DNA of 64,000 nucleotides. Source: Alteromonas mediterranea DE (GTDB lineage: Bacteria > Pseudomonadota > Gammaproteobacteria > Enterobacterales > Alteromonadaceae). Position 1 is the first letter of the stretch, and every line of letters begins with the position of its first letter. Below are positions 34,586-45,162 of this stretch, piece by piece. The notes under the pieces were generated by a model. It did not search any database. It was not told the DNA's origin and saw nothing but the letters and a program-made list of their open reading frames with translations. The stretch is from NCBI RefSeq assembly GCF_000020585.3, contig NC_011138.3:2089136-2153135 (forward strand). Reading direction: 5' to 3'. Made by a program: the position numbers and the translations under genes.

Positions 34586-36334
34586 ATGCAACAAGCCGAC
34601 AACTCGGATTTTCAAATAAAGCGCTTTTTGAATTATCTCAAAGCGTACAAAGTCCCGTTCGTATTTGCCATTATCGGAATGATTGGTTATTCCGCTGTTG
34701 ATACCTTTGTATTCGCTCAGCTCCAGCCAATGATTGATGAATCGCTAGGCAAGAACGATCACGATTACCTTCGTTTAGCTGCTTACGCCATTGTGCCGCT
34801 GTTTTTGCTTCGCGGCACGTTTAATTTTATGGGCAGTTACACGCTTAGCTGGATTGGTGCGCAGGTTGTCATGCGCATGCGACAACAGCTGTTTGACAAA
34901 TATATTCATTTACCTGTGTCTTTTCACGACAATCATTCCGTGGGTGGGTTAATTAGTAAGGTTACTTACGATACCGAGCAGGTAGCTAATGCGTCGGGCA
35001 AAGCATTGCTCACCCTTGTCCGAGAAGGCGCTCTTGTTATCGGTCTGCTTTGCGTAATGTTTTATTACTCATGGCAATTGTCGTTAATTTTTCTTTTAAT
35101 TGGCCCTGTGGTTGCTGTTATTGTCTCTTTCGTTAGCAAGCGTTTTCGTGTTGTGAGCAAAAACATACAGCACTCTATGGGTAACCTTACCTCGTCGGTC
35201 GAGCAGGCGGTGAAAGGGCATAAGGTAGTGATCATGTTTGGCGGTCAGGAAATAGAGCAAAACCGTTTTAAACAGAAAAACAACCACAATCGACAGCAAA
35301 CCATGAAGCTTTCCGTCACATCAATCCTTAGTGTGTCGTCTATTCAAGTTATTGCGTCGATAGCGCTGGCGGTAGTGTTATACATTGCCAGTACGCCGGG
35401 CATGCTCGAAAAATTAACCGCGGGTGTGTTTATCAATGTGGTGTTTTGTATGGTAATGCTGTTGAAACCATTAAAACAGCTCACCACCATTAACAATCAA
35501 TTTCAAAAGGGCATGGCTGCCTGCGCCAGCATCTTCGAAATACTCGATGAAGCTGATGAAGAAGACAGTGGCCGCACAAAAATAGAGCGTGCAACCGGTA
35601 AGATAGAATTTGATGACGTTACCTTTTCATACCCCGGCAAGCATACGCCGGCACTATCTAATGTTAGCTTTACGGCAAACCCAGGACAATCGGTTGCACT
35701 GGTTGGGCGTTCAGGAAGCGGAAAATCAACAATTTCATCGCTGCTTACGCGTTTTTATGTGCCGCAAGAGGGGCAGATACGTTTAGACGACATGCCGCTT
35801 AACGACGTAGACTTAAAAGCATTGCGCGCTCAATTCGCCGTGGTATCGCAAAATGTCACGCTGTTTAACGATACCATTGCTAATAATATTGCGTACGGTG
35901 CACGCCAAAACGTATCTCGCAAAGAAATTGAAAATGCGGCTAGAATGGCCCACGTAGAAGAGTTTCTTGCAAATTTACCGGATGGGTTAGACACGGTGAT
36001 TGGTGAAAATGGTCTAATGCTTTCCGGCGGTCAGCGCCAGCGTATTGCCATTGCAAGGGCTATTTTGGCAGAAGCGCCCATACTTATTTTAGATGAAGCA
36101 ACCTCGGCGCTAGACACCGAGTCGGAACGCTTAATTCAAGATGCCTTGGAAAAGCTACAAAAGCGTTGTACTAGTATTGTGGTGGCACACCGGCTTTCAA
36201 CCATCGAGAATGCAGACTGTATTATGGTAGTTGAGCAGGGGCGTATTATTGAAAAAGGTAAGCATGATGAATTGCTTGAAAAAGGCGGTCATTATGCGCA
36301 GCTCCACGCACTTCAATTTGGTGAGACTAAGTGA
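34586..36334 (+). CDS. msbA: Lipid A export ATP-binding/permease MsbA
   Basis: A 582-residue half-transporter: six membrane helices, then an ABC domain with Walker A GRSGSGKST (about residues 375-383), signature LSGGQRQR (about 480) and Walker B ILILDEATSAL. It flips lipid A-core across the inner membrane as a homodimer. First gene of msbA-lpxK-ycaR-kdsB; its stop overlaps the lpxK start by 4 bases (GTGA). Confidence 0.95.
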   Translation: MQQADNSDFQIKRFLNYLKAYKVPFVFAIIGMIGYSAVDTFVFAQLQPMIDESLGKNDHDYLRLAAYAIVPLFLLRGTFNFMGSYTLSWIGAQVVMRMRQQLFDKYIHLPVSFHDNHSVGGLISKVTYDTEQVANASGKALLTLVREGALVIGLLCVMFYYSWQLSLIFLLIGPVVAVIVSFVSKRFRVVSKNIQHSMGNLTSSVEQAVKGHKVVIMFGGQEIEQNRFKQKNNHNRQQTMKLSVTSILSVSSIQVIASIALAVVLYIASTPGMLEKLTAGVFINVVFCMVMLLKPLKQLTTINNQFQKGMAACASIFEILDEADEEDSGRTKIERATGKIEFDDVTFSYPGKHTPALSNVSFTANPGQSVALVGRSGSGKSTISSLLTRFYVPQEGQIRLDDMPLNDVDLKALRAQFAVVSQNVTLFNDTIANNIAYGARQNVSRKEIENAARMAHVEEFLANLPDGLDTVIGENGLMLSGGQRQRIAIARAILAEAPILILDEATSALDTESERLIQDALEKLQKRCTSIVVAHRLSTIENADCIMVVEQGRIIEKGKHDELLEKGGHYAQLHALQFGETK

Positions 36335-37380
36335 GCCAACCACAAAGTAAAACCCTGCACGACAATTGGTATTTTGGCCATGGATTAGTATGGCTGCTCG
36401 CACCTTTTGCTCTGCTATTTTACTTTGTTTCGGCAATTCGACGTTTACTGTTTAAAGTGGGTGTGAAAAAAGTTTTCAAAGCCGAAGTACCCGTTATTGT
36501 AGTGGGTAATATTTCGGTGGGGGGAAACGGCAAGACACCCGTTGTGTTAGCTTTAGCCGATTATTACCAAAGTCACGGCATAAAAGTAGGCATTCTTAGT
36601 CGAGGTTATGGCGCTAAATCAGCGGTTTACCCCCGACGAGTAAACGGCGACGACAATGCCGCAGAGGTGGGGGATGAGCCTAGACTACTGGCTATTAGAA
36701 GCCAGTGTGATGTGGTTATTGACCCAAATCGCGCTCGCGGCGCCGCCTATTTAACTGAAGAATTACAATGTGAATTGATTATTTGCGACGACGGACTGCA
36801 GCACTATGCATTGCATCGTGACATTGAGCTTGTTGTTATGGACGATAGGAAAGTAGGGAGCGGTTATTTGCTTCCTATGGGCCCTTTGCGAGAGGGGCAG
36901 TGGCGTTTAAGCACCGTGGATGCGTTAATTCACAATAGCCGCTCCATGCCGACGTTTGACCATGCCGTCGCCCCGCAATTTTTAATGACACTGGTACCTG
37001 GCGATTTTACATCGGTATCTAACCGAGCAAAAACTTGTACGGTTGAAGAAATAAGAAATCAGGTACCGTGTAGTGCGATTGCTGGAATTGGCTCTCCCCA
37101 ACGCTTTTTTAATCAGCTAAGAGATATGCAAATAACGTTATCACATACGCAGCCTTTGGCCGATCATCACGCGATGACACCTTCTGATATTCCACAAGGT
37201 ACAGTCTTGATGACCGAAAAAGATGCAGTAAAGGCGGCGTCATTCGCTCATGAAGCATGTTGGTTTTTACCCGTCAGCGCTCATCTCGCCCCAGACTTTT
37301 TTAATTTAATAGACGTAAAACTTGCAAAAGCGGGTTTAACGTTTAACAAAACGGACAGGAATAATAACAATGGCATTTGA
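36331..37380 (+). CDS. lpxK: Tetraacyldisaccharide 4'-kinase
   Basis: A 349-residue inner-membrane-associated kinase that phosphorylates lipid A disaccharide at 4'. N-terminal membrane helix (WLLAPFALLFYFVSAI), P-loop VGNISVGGNGKTP (about residues 57-69), then CDDGLQHYALHRD with the catalytic region. It starts at GTG overlapping msbA and its end overlaps ycaR by 11 bases, so the three are translationally linked. Confidence 0.95.
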   Translation: MSQPQSKTLHDNWYFGHGLVWLLAPFALLFYFVSAIRRLLFKVGVKKVFKAEVPVIVVGNISVGGNGKTPVVLALADYYQSHGIKVGILSRGYGAKSAVYPRRVNGDDNAAEVGDEPRLLAIRSQCDVVIDPNRARGAAYLTEELQCELIICDDGLQHYALHRDIELVVMDDRKVGSGYLLPMGPLREGQWRLSTVDALIHNSRSMPTFDHAVAPQFLMTLVPGDFTSVSNRAKTCTVEEIRNQVPCSAIAGIGSPQRFFNQLRDMQITLSHTQPLADHHAMTPSDIPQGTVLMTEKDAVKAASFAHEACWFLPVSAHLAPDFFNLIDVKLAKAGLTFNKTDRNNNNGI

Positions 37381-37564
37381 TAAAAAGCTTTTAGAAGTCT
37401 TGGCTTGCCCCGTATGCAAGGGAAAGTTAGTACTAAACGAAGATATGACGCAATTGGTATGTCGGTTTGACCGCTTAGCCTTTGATATTAAGGACGGCAT
37501 ACCTGTTCTTATTGAGAGTAAAGCAACCGCTTTATCTTTAGATGAAGTCGACGCTACACGTTAA
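37370..37564 (+). CDS. ycaR: Trm112-family protein YcaR
   Basis: A 64-residue zinc-ribbon-like protein with LEVLACPVCKGKL and LVCRFDRLAFDIKDGIPVL; here only two of the possible metal Cys remain in the first knuckle plus one later. Conserved position between lpxK and kdsB. Exact function in bacteria is uncertain. Confidence 0.9.
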   Translation: MAFDKKLLEVLACPVCKGKLVLNEDMTQLVCRFDRLAFDIKDGIPVLIESKATALSLDEVDATR

Positions 37565-37617
37565 TTCAGTTTTGTCTTCAGCGTCAGTTAAAAGCTTTGA
37601 TTAAGGGCTAGAAAGAT

Positions 37618-38364
37618 ATGTCATTCACCGTTGTTATTCCCGCACGTTTCGGTTCAAGCCGCTTTCCAGGTAAGCCATTAGCGCTTATTGATGGAAAGCC
37701 CATGATTCAACACGTAGTAGAACGGGCTAAAGAGGCGGGCGCGGAAAGCATAATAGTGGCAACAGACGATGAACGTATTCAAAACGTTGTCGAAGGGTTT
37801 GCCCAAGTATGCATGACGTCTGTGGATCACCAGTCGGGCACAGAGCGCATAGCAGAAGTTATTCAAACGCAGAATATCTCTGGTGATACCATTGTAGTGA
37901 ACGTCCAAGGGGACGAGCCATTTATTCCCGCTGAAAATATAAAACAGGTTGCGACTAATTTAGCTAACGCGCCTCAATGTCAAATGGCCACGCTTTCCAC
38001 TCCGATTGTGAGTGTCGCGGATGTATTCAACCCAAACATAGTGAAAGTGTTGGTGAATGAAAAAGGGGAGTCTATCTACTTTTCACGCTCGCCCATTCCA
38101 TTTGAACGAGACTATATGATGGCGAACCCAAACAAAGCGAATACGGCCCTTTATAATCGTCATATTGGGATTTACGCGTATCGCGCCGACTATGTAAACC
38201 AGTACGTTAATTACGCGCCCAGTGCTTTAGAACAAATCGAGTCACTCGAGCAACTTCGGGCTATTTGGTACGGTGATAAAATTCATTGTGAGGTAGCCGT
38301 AGCGCCACCACCTGTTGGAATTGATACACCGGAAGATCTGGAACGCCTTTTAGAGACTATATAA
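37618..38364 (+). CDS. kdsB: CMP-Kdo synthetase (3-deoxy-manno-octulosonate cytidylyltransferase)
   Basis: A 248-residue cytosolic enzyme activating Kdo with CTP for lipopolysaccharide. It has VVIPARFGSSRFPGKPL at the N-terminus, VNVQGDEPFI in the middle and YFSRSPIPFERD; normal length. Part of the msbA operon, 53 bases after ycaR. Confidence 0.95.
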   Translation: MSFTVVIPARFGSSRFPGKPLALIDGKPMIQHVVERAKEAGAESIIVATDDERIQNVVEGFAQVCMTSVDHQSGTERIAEVIQTQNISGDTIVVNVQGDEPFIPAENIKQVATNLANAPQCQMATLSTPIVSVADVFNPNIVKVLVNEKGESIYFSRSPIPFERDYMMANPNKANTALYNRHIGIYAYRADYVNQYVNYAPSALEQIESLEQLRAIWYGDKIHCEVAVAPPPVGIDTPEDLERLLETI

Positions 38365-38511
38365 AAACCAGATGGCTTTTGGAAAATGGTTCACCACGGC
38401 GTATTGTCGGTTAAAAGCCATAAAAGGCGTCATAAAAAAGCGCTAGAATCGAGCATGCCGAACAGGCAAGAAATCTAAATAACGCATATACACAGTAACA
38501 AGGGAGTCGTA

Positions 38512-39171
38512 ATGAACGTAGTTATTACGGGCGGTAATCGCGGCATAGGGCTTGCGCTTACCAAGCAATTTAAAGCACGTGGCGCAAAAGTCTATGCTAC
38601 GTGTCGCAATAGTTGTGATGAGTTGAACTCTGCAGGCGTTACTATTATCAAAGGCGTCGATGTCTCTCAACCTGAAATGCTGGCAGAAAAACTCGCACCC
38701 CTAATGGATGTGAAAATTGATTTGCTCATTAATAACGCTGGGGTTCTGGGCAAAGAAAGCCTAGATGACTGGGACCCAAACACCATAGATTATCAGTTCC
38801 GTGTTAATGCCATGGGGCCGCTTCTTGTTTCCCAGACTCTCTTACCGGTGATGGCAGACAACAGTAAAATTGCGATGATCACAAGTCGTATGGGATCGAT
38901 GGCTGATAATGGCTCTGGTGGTTATTATGGCTATCGCATGTCTAAAGCTGCGTTGAATGCAGCCTCCGTATCTTTGGCAAACGATCTAAAGCCAAGAGGG
39001 ATTGCTGTAGGTATTTTTCACCCTGGGTTCGTGCAAACTGAAATGGTTAATGGTGCAGGCGATATTGATGCTGATACGTGTGCCGAACGTTTGTCGCAGC
39101 GTATTGATGAGCTTAACGTGGATAATGCAGGGCGCTTTATCCATTCAAATGGTGACGAGCTACCTTGGTAG
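38512..39171 (+). CDS. Short-chain dehydrogenase/reductase
   Basis: A 219-residue SDR: coenzyme loop TGGNRGIG (residues 6-13), NNAGVLG, and the catalytic triad region with MITSRMGSM and YGYRMSK (Tyr/Lys). It resembles the C-factor/sniffer-like subgroup (NAD(P)H dependence likely). Substrate unknown. AGGGAG lies upstream of ATG 38512. Convergent with rimO. Confidence 0.88.
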   Translation: MNVVITGGNRGIGLALTKQFKARGAKVYATCRNSCDELNSAGVTIIKGVDVSQPEMLAEKLAPLMDVKIDLLINNAGVLGKESLDDWDPNTIDYQFRVNAMGPLLVSQTLLPVMADNSKIAMITSRMGSMADNGSGGYYGYRMSKAALNAASVSLANDLKPRGIAVGIFHPGFVQTEMVNGAGDIDADTCAERLSQRIDELNVDNAGRFIHSNGDELPW

Positions 39172-39241
39172 TTTTCACGTTGATGACCCAGTAACCGAGG
39201 TATAAAAACCGAGGTATCAGGTATAAAGAGTAGATAAAATA

Positions 39242-39275
39242 AAACCCTATCGTGAATACGCCATCGATAGGGTTT
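39242..39275. terminator. Bidirectional terminator between the SDR gene and rimO
   Basis: AAACCCTATCG (39242-39252) pairs perfectly with CGATAGGGTTT (39265-39275). Confidence 0.85.
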
Positions 39276-39318
39276 CTAGACTAGCTTTAGCTGTTAGGCT
39301 CTAGTGCAAAGTGTATGG

Positions 39319-40776
39319 CTACTCTGCGCCCTCCGTTGCATGCGCTTCTTCATCGTCTTGGTCTTCAGATAGTACAGCCCATACATCGTGTTCGTTAGCG
39401 TGAATGACTTCAGCCCATACACGATCGCCTGGTTTTACATCGTAAACCCCGTTTAAATGAACGAGGCCGTCCACTTCAGGTGCATCGGCATACGTTCGAC
39501 CTACCGCACCTTCGGCGTCAACGCTATCAATAACCACTTGATACTCATTACCAATTCTGGCTTTTAATCGCGCAGCGCTTATTTCACCCTGTACTTCCAT
39601 GAAGCGCGCAAGGCGTTCTTGTTTTATATCTTCTGGTACTGGGTCGGGTAGGTCATTTGCTCTTGCCCCTTCAACCGGTGAATAAGCGAATGCACCAACG
39701 CGATCAAGCTGGGCTTCCCGTAGAAAGTCTAAAAGTTCTTCAAACTCTTCTTCTGTTTCTCCTGGAAATCCAACGATAAACGTAGAGCGAATTACCAATG
39801 ACGGGCATTGTTCACGCCATTTTTTAACGCGCTCTAGTACTCTTTCTGCACTACCTGGGCGCTTCATAAGTCTAAGAATGCGCTTATTGGCGTGCTGGAA
39901 TGGAATATCAAGATAAGGCAGAATTTTACCATCATTCATCAGTGGAATGAGGTCATCAACATGGGGGTAAGGGTAAACGTAGTGGAGGCGTACCCAAATT
40001 CCCATTTCACCCAGTTGCTCGCAAAGCTGTTGCATGTGGGTCTTCACCGGCATGCCGTTCCAGAACCCTGTTCTGTGTTTTACATCTACACCGTACGCAC
40101 TGGTATCTTGAGAGATAACCAATAGCTCTTTCACGCCCGCCTCTTTTAATCGTTTGGCTTCATCAAGCACGTTGCCAACAGGGCGGCTTACTAAATCTCC
40201 GCGCATTGAGGGGATAATGCAGAATGTGCAGCGGTGGTTGCAGCCTTCTGAAATTTTTAAATATGCGTAATGGCGGGGCGTTAGTTTCACACCGTGATCA
40301 GGAATAAGATCCGCAAACGGATTATGCTGAGGCTTCGGTAAATGCTCGTGTACTTGCTCTACTACCGTCTCGTATGCATGAGGGCCGGTAATAGCCAAGA
40401 CATTTGGGTGTAGCTCTCGAATTTCGTCTTCTTTTACCCCTAAGCAACCCGTTACAATAACTTTGCCATTTTCTTTTAATGCTTCACCAATGGTATCTAA
40501 CGATTCTTCAACTGCGGCGTCAATGAACCCACAAGTGTTGACGATAACGAGATCAGCATCGTTGTAGGTAGGCACTACGTCATAACCTTCGGTGCGAAGT
40601 TGAGTAAGAATACGTTCAGAATCAACCAAATTCTTAGGGCACCCTAAGCTGACAAAACCAATTCTGCTACCTACACCTTGTTGTGAAGATTGATTGTCAC
40701 TCAGTACTTTGACCGGTGTTTCAAGCGTTGTGGTTTTGTTTGCGACTTTGTTTGGATCAAACGTTTCTACTGTCAT
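39319..40776 (-). CDS. rimO: Ribosomal protein S12 methylthiotransferase RimO
   Basis: A 485-residue radical-SAM methylthiotransferase that modifies Asp89 of ribosomal protein S12. N-terminal MTTase domain ([18 protein letters not shown]; Cys ligands), radical SAM motif CNHRCTFC (CxxxCxxC), and C-terminal TRAM domain (to about 450) with a short acidic tail. The first ~38 residues are a low-complexity extension; a downstream start is possible. Single gene. Confidence 0.93.
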   Translation of the reverse strand: MTVETFDPNKVANKTTTLETPVKVLSDNQSSQQGVGSRIGFVSLGCPKNLVDSERILTQLRTEGYDVVPTYNDADLVIVNTCGFIDAAVEESLDTIGEALKENGKVIVTGCLGVKEDEIRELHPNVLAITGPHAYETVVEQVHEHLPKPQHNPFADLIPDHGVKLTPRHYAYLKISEGCNHRCTFCIIPSMRGDLVSRPVGNVLDEAKRLKEAGVKELLVISQDTSAYGVDVKHRTGFWNGMPVKTHMQQLCEQLGEMGIWVRLHYVYPYPHVDDLIPLMNDGKILPYLDIPFQHANKRILRLMKRPGSAERVLERVKKWREQCPSLVIRSTFIVGFPGETEEEFEELLDFLREAQLDRVGAFAYSPVEGARANDLPDPVPEDIKQERLARFMEVQGEISAARLKARIGNEYQVVIDSVDAEGAVGRTYADAPEVDGLVHLNGVYDVKPGDRVWAEVIHANEHDVWAVLSEDQDDEEAHATEGAE

Positions 40777-41165
40777 CTAAAATATCACCCGAAAAATGAC
40801 TGTGCTTAAAATGGCCGCGGATTATACAGGAAGTCATACCAATGCGCAGTAGTTTTAGGTTACAAATGCGCTTTTAGCTAGACAAAGTTCAGCAGGGGTA
40901 CGACCAACGTTACCGCGTTAATTAAAGGCTAAGCGCTATATTTTAAAAAAGCCATTATTATTCATGAAAAAAGGTAACGCGGCGCGGTAGAGGCGCGGTC
41001 TGACATTTTGCGACCTTTTAAATAAAGGGCTATGAGAAGAAATACTAAAACCCTGCCTGTTTAAAATTTTGAAGTTATCCCCACTTTAATATCTTCCTGA
41101 TACAAAACTTCAATAAAGAAGCGTATTAAGCGCTGTTCAAAAGTGGAAATGAAAAAAGTGAACCC
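40777..41165. other. Intergenic region rimO-DUF2919
   Basis: 389 bases between divergent genes; AT-rich with no open frame, tRNA or clear hairpin that I can identify. It must carry both promoters. Confidence 0.5.
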
Positions 41166-41636
41166 ATGTTAAAACTCCCACTTTCTTATTACGACGAATC
41201 TGGGCGCATCCTTCCTCCTCGTTGGCTGTATAGCGTATTTATTCTTTTATGCATCGATTGGCTAGCGTTTATCTTTTCCTTAGCGTCTCGAACACAAACC
41301 AGTGAGTTACTTGCGTTTTTCTACCCACAAAAAGAAAGTTTAGGTCTTGGGCTTTTGGCAAGCCTACCGGTTTTTCTGGCACTGGTGTTAGTCAGTCAGC
41401 GAGAGAGACTGTGGAAAAAAGGCTACCTCAACTGGCGCCGTTGGGTAATTCCGCTAGCACAAATTGGCGTGGTATTATTGCTGTGCGTACAACTCTATTA
41501 TGCTATGCATCATCATTGGGGGTTTGAATACATTACCGGTGTTAAAATGGCATTCTATAGCATTGCGCTTTATGCCATATCAAAAAGCCGTCATTTGAAG
41601 TGGATGGTAGAAGATTGGAAAGCGCCTAACCCTTAA
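41166..41636 (+). CDS. DUF2919 family membrane protein
   Basis: A 156-residue protein with four membrane helices (about residues 19-40, 55-76, 92-112 and 122-140) and the start LPLSYYDESGRILPPRWLY, typical of DUF2919 (YfeZ-like). Function unknown. Confidence 0.75.
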   Translation: MLKLPLSYYDESGRILPPRWLYSVFILLCIDWLAFIFSLASRTQTSELLAFFYPQKESLGLGLLASLPVFLALVLVSQRERLWKKGYLNWRRWVIPLAQIGVVLLLCVQLYYAMHHHWGFEYITGVKMAFYSIALYAISKSRHLKWMVEDWKAPNP

Positions 41637-41673
41637 AAGTAAAGGCGCTTAACGAGATGAAAGGGGCTGACCC

Positions 41674-42087
41674 TTAGTGATGCGCTTTGTGGTTGGCAAG
41701 GGCCTGTTCATAATAAGCAAACACACTAATTTGACTATCATTAACCAGGCGCTCGTAACAGATTCCAGCAAGTGCATACGTATTCTCGCCCACTTTTAAA
41801 AATACTGAAGGCGCTTTAGGGTTAGATTGATCGTAAATCCACTCACCATCTAATTGCGCTTTCAAAATCTCACCTATATACGCGCCAAAAATATTGCAGA
41901 TGGTAAAGACCGCTTCGTCTTCTAGAGCTAAGTCGTGGTATTTATCAACAAAGCTAAGCAGAACGTCATCAACTAAAGCAACACTCTCTGGTGAGTTGTC
42001 GAGTACTATATTGAACTCATCGGCTGCGGTTACTGCTGCGTCTTTAGCGCAGTCTGACATTAATTTATTGAGTTCATCTGGTGACAT
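41674..42087 (-). CDS. Hypothetical acidic protein
   Basis: A 137-residue soluble protein starting MSPDELNKLMSDCAKDAAVTAADEFN; GGAGAA precedes the ATG at 42087. Helical, acidic, ending in a His-rich tail (NHKAHH). The motif FGAYIGEILKAQLDGEWIYD recalls an imm-like or DUF3806-type fold, but I cannot assign it. It is transcribed away from tcdA's direction of start (both minus). Confidence 0.65.
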   Translation of the reverse strand: MSPDELNKLMSDCAKDAAVTAADEFNIVLDNSPESVALVDDVLLSFVDKYHDLALEDEAVFTICNIFGAYIGEILKAQLDGEWIYDQSNPKAPSVFLKVGENTYALAGICYERLVNDSQISVFAYYEQALANHKAHH

Positions 42088-42304
42088 CTTGTTCTCCTTC
42101 TCACCGAGAATGGCATTGGTACTGTAACCAATAATTGAATAAGTAAACCTGGTTGCTAGTCAATATTACATTAACTTGCGCATAAAATTAGCTGATAGAA
42201 AGCGTTTTGTTACCATTAAAAGAAAAGGCGCTACATCGAGCAAACGCGCACTAAGCAAGCCCTTACTGTTTGGTAGCTATTGTGCGTAAGTTATCGGCCA
42301 AAGT

Positions 42305-43081
42305 CTATTTTTGTCCAGTTAATCTGTTAATTACGCTCGCCGCTGCGAACATACCAAATGTCGCAGTAACCGTAACAACAGCCCCAAAACCGCCTGCACA
42401 ATCGAGTCGAGTTCCTCCCTCCATTGCCGACTTGTTATAACACACTGAGCCATCTGGTTGCGGGTAACGCAACTGCTCAGTAGAATAAATACATTCCACA
42501 CCAAAGCGGCGCTTAGGGTTCTTGCTAAAATTGTAGTTTCTGCGAAGTTCACTGCGCAATTTGGCAGCTAGCGGGTCTTGCGTCGTCTTAGCTAGGTCGC
42601 CTTTGGTCACCTGTGTGGGGTCTATTTGACCGCCAGCGCCACCTACCGTAACAATGGGGATTTTGTTGCGTTTACAGTGAGCAATCATAGCGGCTTTAGC
42701 ACGTATGCTGTCGGTGGCATCAACCACTGTATCCATTTCTTTGGTCAAAAGCGTGGCTGTATTGTCAGGCGTGACAAAATCTTCAACACAGTTTACTTTG
42801 CAATTAGGGTTTATTAGCGCAATACGCGACGCAATGGCCTCGACCTTTGGTTCGCCTATCGTATTTGAAAGCGCGTGAATCTGACGGTTTGTGTTCGTAA
42901 CGCAGACATCGTCTAAATCAATAAGTGTGATTGTGCCAACGCCCGAACGGGCTAGCGCTTCGGCAGTCCAACTTCCTACGCCACCAATACCTACTACGGC
43001 GACGTGGCTATTGGCTAAATTATTGGTTTGTTGCGCGCCGTACAAACGCACAATACCACCTAAACGAGGATCATCAGACAT
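42305..43081 (-). CDS. tcdA: tRNA cyclic N6-threonylcarbamoyladenosine dehydratase TcdA
   Basis: A 258-residue E1-like (ThiF-fold) enzyme that cyclises t6A37 of tRNA. ATP-binding GIGGVGSWTAEALARSGVG (about residues 31-49), LIDLDDVCVTNTNRQ, and DATDSIRAKAAMI. Normal length; the fourth conserved segment (SAMEGGTRLDCAGGFGA) is near the C-terminus. Confidence 0.92.
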   Translation of the reverse strand: MSDDPRLGGIVRLYGAQQTNNLANSHVAVVGIGGVGSWTAEALARSGVGTITLIDLDDVCVTNTNRQIHALSNTIGEPKVEAIASRIALINPNCKVNCVEDFVTPDNTATLLTKEMDTVVDATDSIRAKAAMIAHCKRNKIPIVTVGGAGGQIDPTQVTKGDLAKTTQDPLAAKLRSELRRNYNFSKNPKRRFGVECIYSTEQLRYPQPDGSVCYNKSAMEGGTRLDCAGGFGAVVTVTATFGMFAAASVINRLTGQK

Positions 43082-43299
43082 GCTTTACTTCACTTAACAA
43101 TTAAACAATACGGACGTGGGTTAGCGATAAAACGCGTAAACACACTAGCAGGGCGCGCATCATCTCAAAAGTGAATACCAAAGATCAATACACTCCAGTT
43201 TTTTCGAATAATAAATCCGATTTTAAGCAACATACGTTCTACACAATACATGTTTTAATAAACTCATTTTTTAATGAGATAGAAAAAAGGGGCAGGCAA

Positions 43300-44262
43300 A
43301 TGGGCTTACTCGTTGACGGAAAATGGCAAGATAAGTGGTACGATACCAGTAAAAGCGGTGGGAAATTTGAACGCCAGGCATCCAAATTTCGTGACACAGT
43401 TAACAGCGATGACAACGGGACATTCACAGTGGAATCAGGCCGTTATCACCTATACGTATCTTTAGCCTGTCCATGGGCGCATAGAGCACTCATTTTTAGA
43501 AAGCTAAAGGGGCTGGAAGCGCATATAGATGTCTCTGTTGTTCACCCTGAAATGCTTGATAACGGATGGGAGTTTAAAGACTACCCTAGGGCAACCGAAG
43601 ACAAGCTTTACGGGTTTGATTATGCCCACCAGATCTACACGAAAGCCGAACCCGAAATAACGAGTCGTGTTACCGTTCCCGTTTTATGGGACAAACAAAC
43701 CGAAACCATCGTTAATAATGAATCGGCCGAGATCATTCGCATTTTCAACAGTGGATTTGACGCACTTACTAACAACCACGATGACTATTACCCTGAAGCC
43801 CTTCGCGAAGAAATCGATACCATTAACAACATGGTATATCACGACATCAATAATGGTGTGTATAAGGCGGGGTTTGCTACAACACAAGAGGCTTACGAAG
43901 AGGCGGTGAATGCTTTGTTCCATGCTTTAGATATGGTTGAAGAAAGACTGAGTAAACAACGCTATTTGGTTGGCAGTCAAATCACCGAAGCCGATTGGCG
44001 TTTATTTACCACGCTAATTCGCTTTGACGCGGTTTATCACGGTCACTTCAAATGTAATAAGAAGCAAATTGCAGATTATCCGAATATATTCGGCTATATG
44101 AAAGAACTCTATCAGGTGCCGGGTGTTGCTGATACGGTGAATTTTGATCATATCAAGAGACATTATTATTACAGCCATACCATGATAAACCCAACGCAAG
44201 TCATCCCGGTAGGGCCCGAGCAAGACCTTATGTCGGCCCATGGCCGCGAAAGTATCGAGTAA
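43300..44262 (+). CDS. yqjG: Glutathionyl-hydroquinone reductase (YqjG/ECM4-type)
   Basis: About 320 residues. Catalytic motif ACPWAHRALIFRKLKG (Cys in CPWA), followed by SVVHPEMLDNGWEF and the GST C-terminal domain; NNESAEIIRIFNS and GSQITEADWRLFTTLIRFD are typical of the Xi class. It reduces glutathionyl-hydroquinones. I start at ATG 43300 (MGLLVDGKW) with AGGGG upstream; the in-frame GTG 43 codons earlier would add non-family sequence. Confidence 0.92.
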   Translation: MGLLVDGKWQDKWYDTSKSGGKFERQASKFRDTVNSDDNGTFTVESGRYHLYVSLACPWAHRALIFRKLKGLEAHIDVSVVHPEMLDNGWEFKDYPRATEDKLYGFDYAHQIYTKAEPEITSRVTVPVLWDKQTETIVNNESAEIIRIFNSGFDALTNNHDDYYPEALREEIDTINNMVYHDINNGVYKAGFATTQEAYEEAVNALFHALDMVEERLSKQRYLVGSQITEADWRLFTTLIRFDAVYHGHFKCNKKQIADYPNIFGYMKELYQVPGVADTVNFDHIKRHYYYSHTMINPTQVIPVGPEQDLMSAHGRESIE

Positions 44263-44298
44263 TGGCTTTTTAGTAAGAATTTAAGGTAGGTACAAGCT

Positions 44299-45162
44299 AT
44301 GTCGTTCACAGTTAACGCGCAAAAAACGATAGAAAAAGTCGTCACGGGTATGCCAACCAGCGACGGTGCAGGCGTGTCACTCACACGTATCATCGGCCAA
44401 CCCGATCTGCCTCGATTAGATCCATTTCTCATGCTAGATTTTTTTGGTTCAGATAACCCTGGTGAGTATATAGCGGGTTTTCCACCTCATCCTCATCGAG
44501 GGTTTCAGACCGTTACCTATATGCTTGCAGGTAAAATGCGTCACAAGGACTCTGTGGGTAATGAGGGCGTGATTGATGCAGGGGGAATTCAATGGATGAA
44601 CGCAGGCAGAGGCATTATTCATGAGGAAATGCCGGAGCAAGAAGAGGGTTTATTGCAAGGCTTTCAGTTGTGGGTAAACCTACCCGCAATTGAGAAGATG
44701 TCAGCGCCCAACTATCAAGATATTCAGCTGGATAGTGTTCCAATGGCGCACATTCAAAATGCAGACGTAAAAGTATTAGCAGGAGCGATTGAAGGAGTAC
44801 AAGGGCCTGTTAAGACAACCGCCGTATCGCCCACCTTTTTAGACGTGGCATTGAAAAGCGGGCCTTCTGAAATTGCCATGAATTCAGATGAATCTGCATT
44901 TATCTATGTTTACGAAGGTGATGTCGTTATTAATAAAGGTGAGCAGGGCAACGAAACTATTCTGGAACAAGGAGAGCTTGGTGTTTTATCACAGAAGGGA
45001 ACGCAGCTTTGTGTTTCGACTGATACGGAATGTAAGTTTATAGTAGTATCGGGTAAGCCTATTAACGAGCCTGTGGTTCAATATGGCCCTTTTGTGATGA
45101 ACTCTCAGCAAGAAATTGTTCAGGCGTTTAATGATTATCAAAGCGGTGTATTAGCAAAGTAA
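44299..45162 (+). CDS. Pirin family protein
   Basis: A 287-residue bicupin. Metal-binding motif PPHPHRGFQTVTYML (His-x-His) and MNAGRGIIHEEMPEQ supply the ligands in the N-terminal cupin; the C-terminal cupin follows. Bacterial pirins include quercetin 2,3-dioxygenase-type enzymes and redox-linked regulators. It starts 36 bases after yqjG with AAGGTAGG upstream, so the two are probably one operon. Confidence 0.9.
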   Translation: MSFTVNAQKTIEKVVTGMPTSDGAGVSLTRIIGQPDLPRLDPFLMLDFFGSDNPGEYIAGFPPHPHRGFQTVTYMLAGKMRHKDSVGNEGVIDAGGIQWMNAGRGIIHEEMPEQEEGLLQGFQLWVNLPAIEKMSAPNYQDIQLDSVPMAHIQNADVKVLAGAIEGVQGPVKTTAVSPTFLDVALKSGPSEIAMNSDESAFIYVYEGDVVINKGEQGNETILEQGELGVLSQKGTQLCVSTDTECKFIVVSGKPINEPVVQYGPFVMNSQQEIVQAFNDYQSGVLAK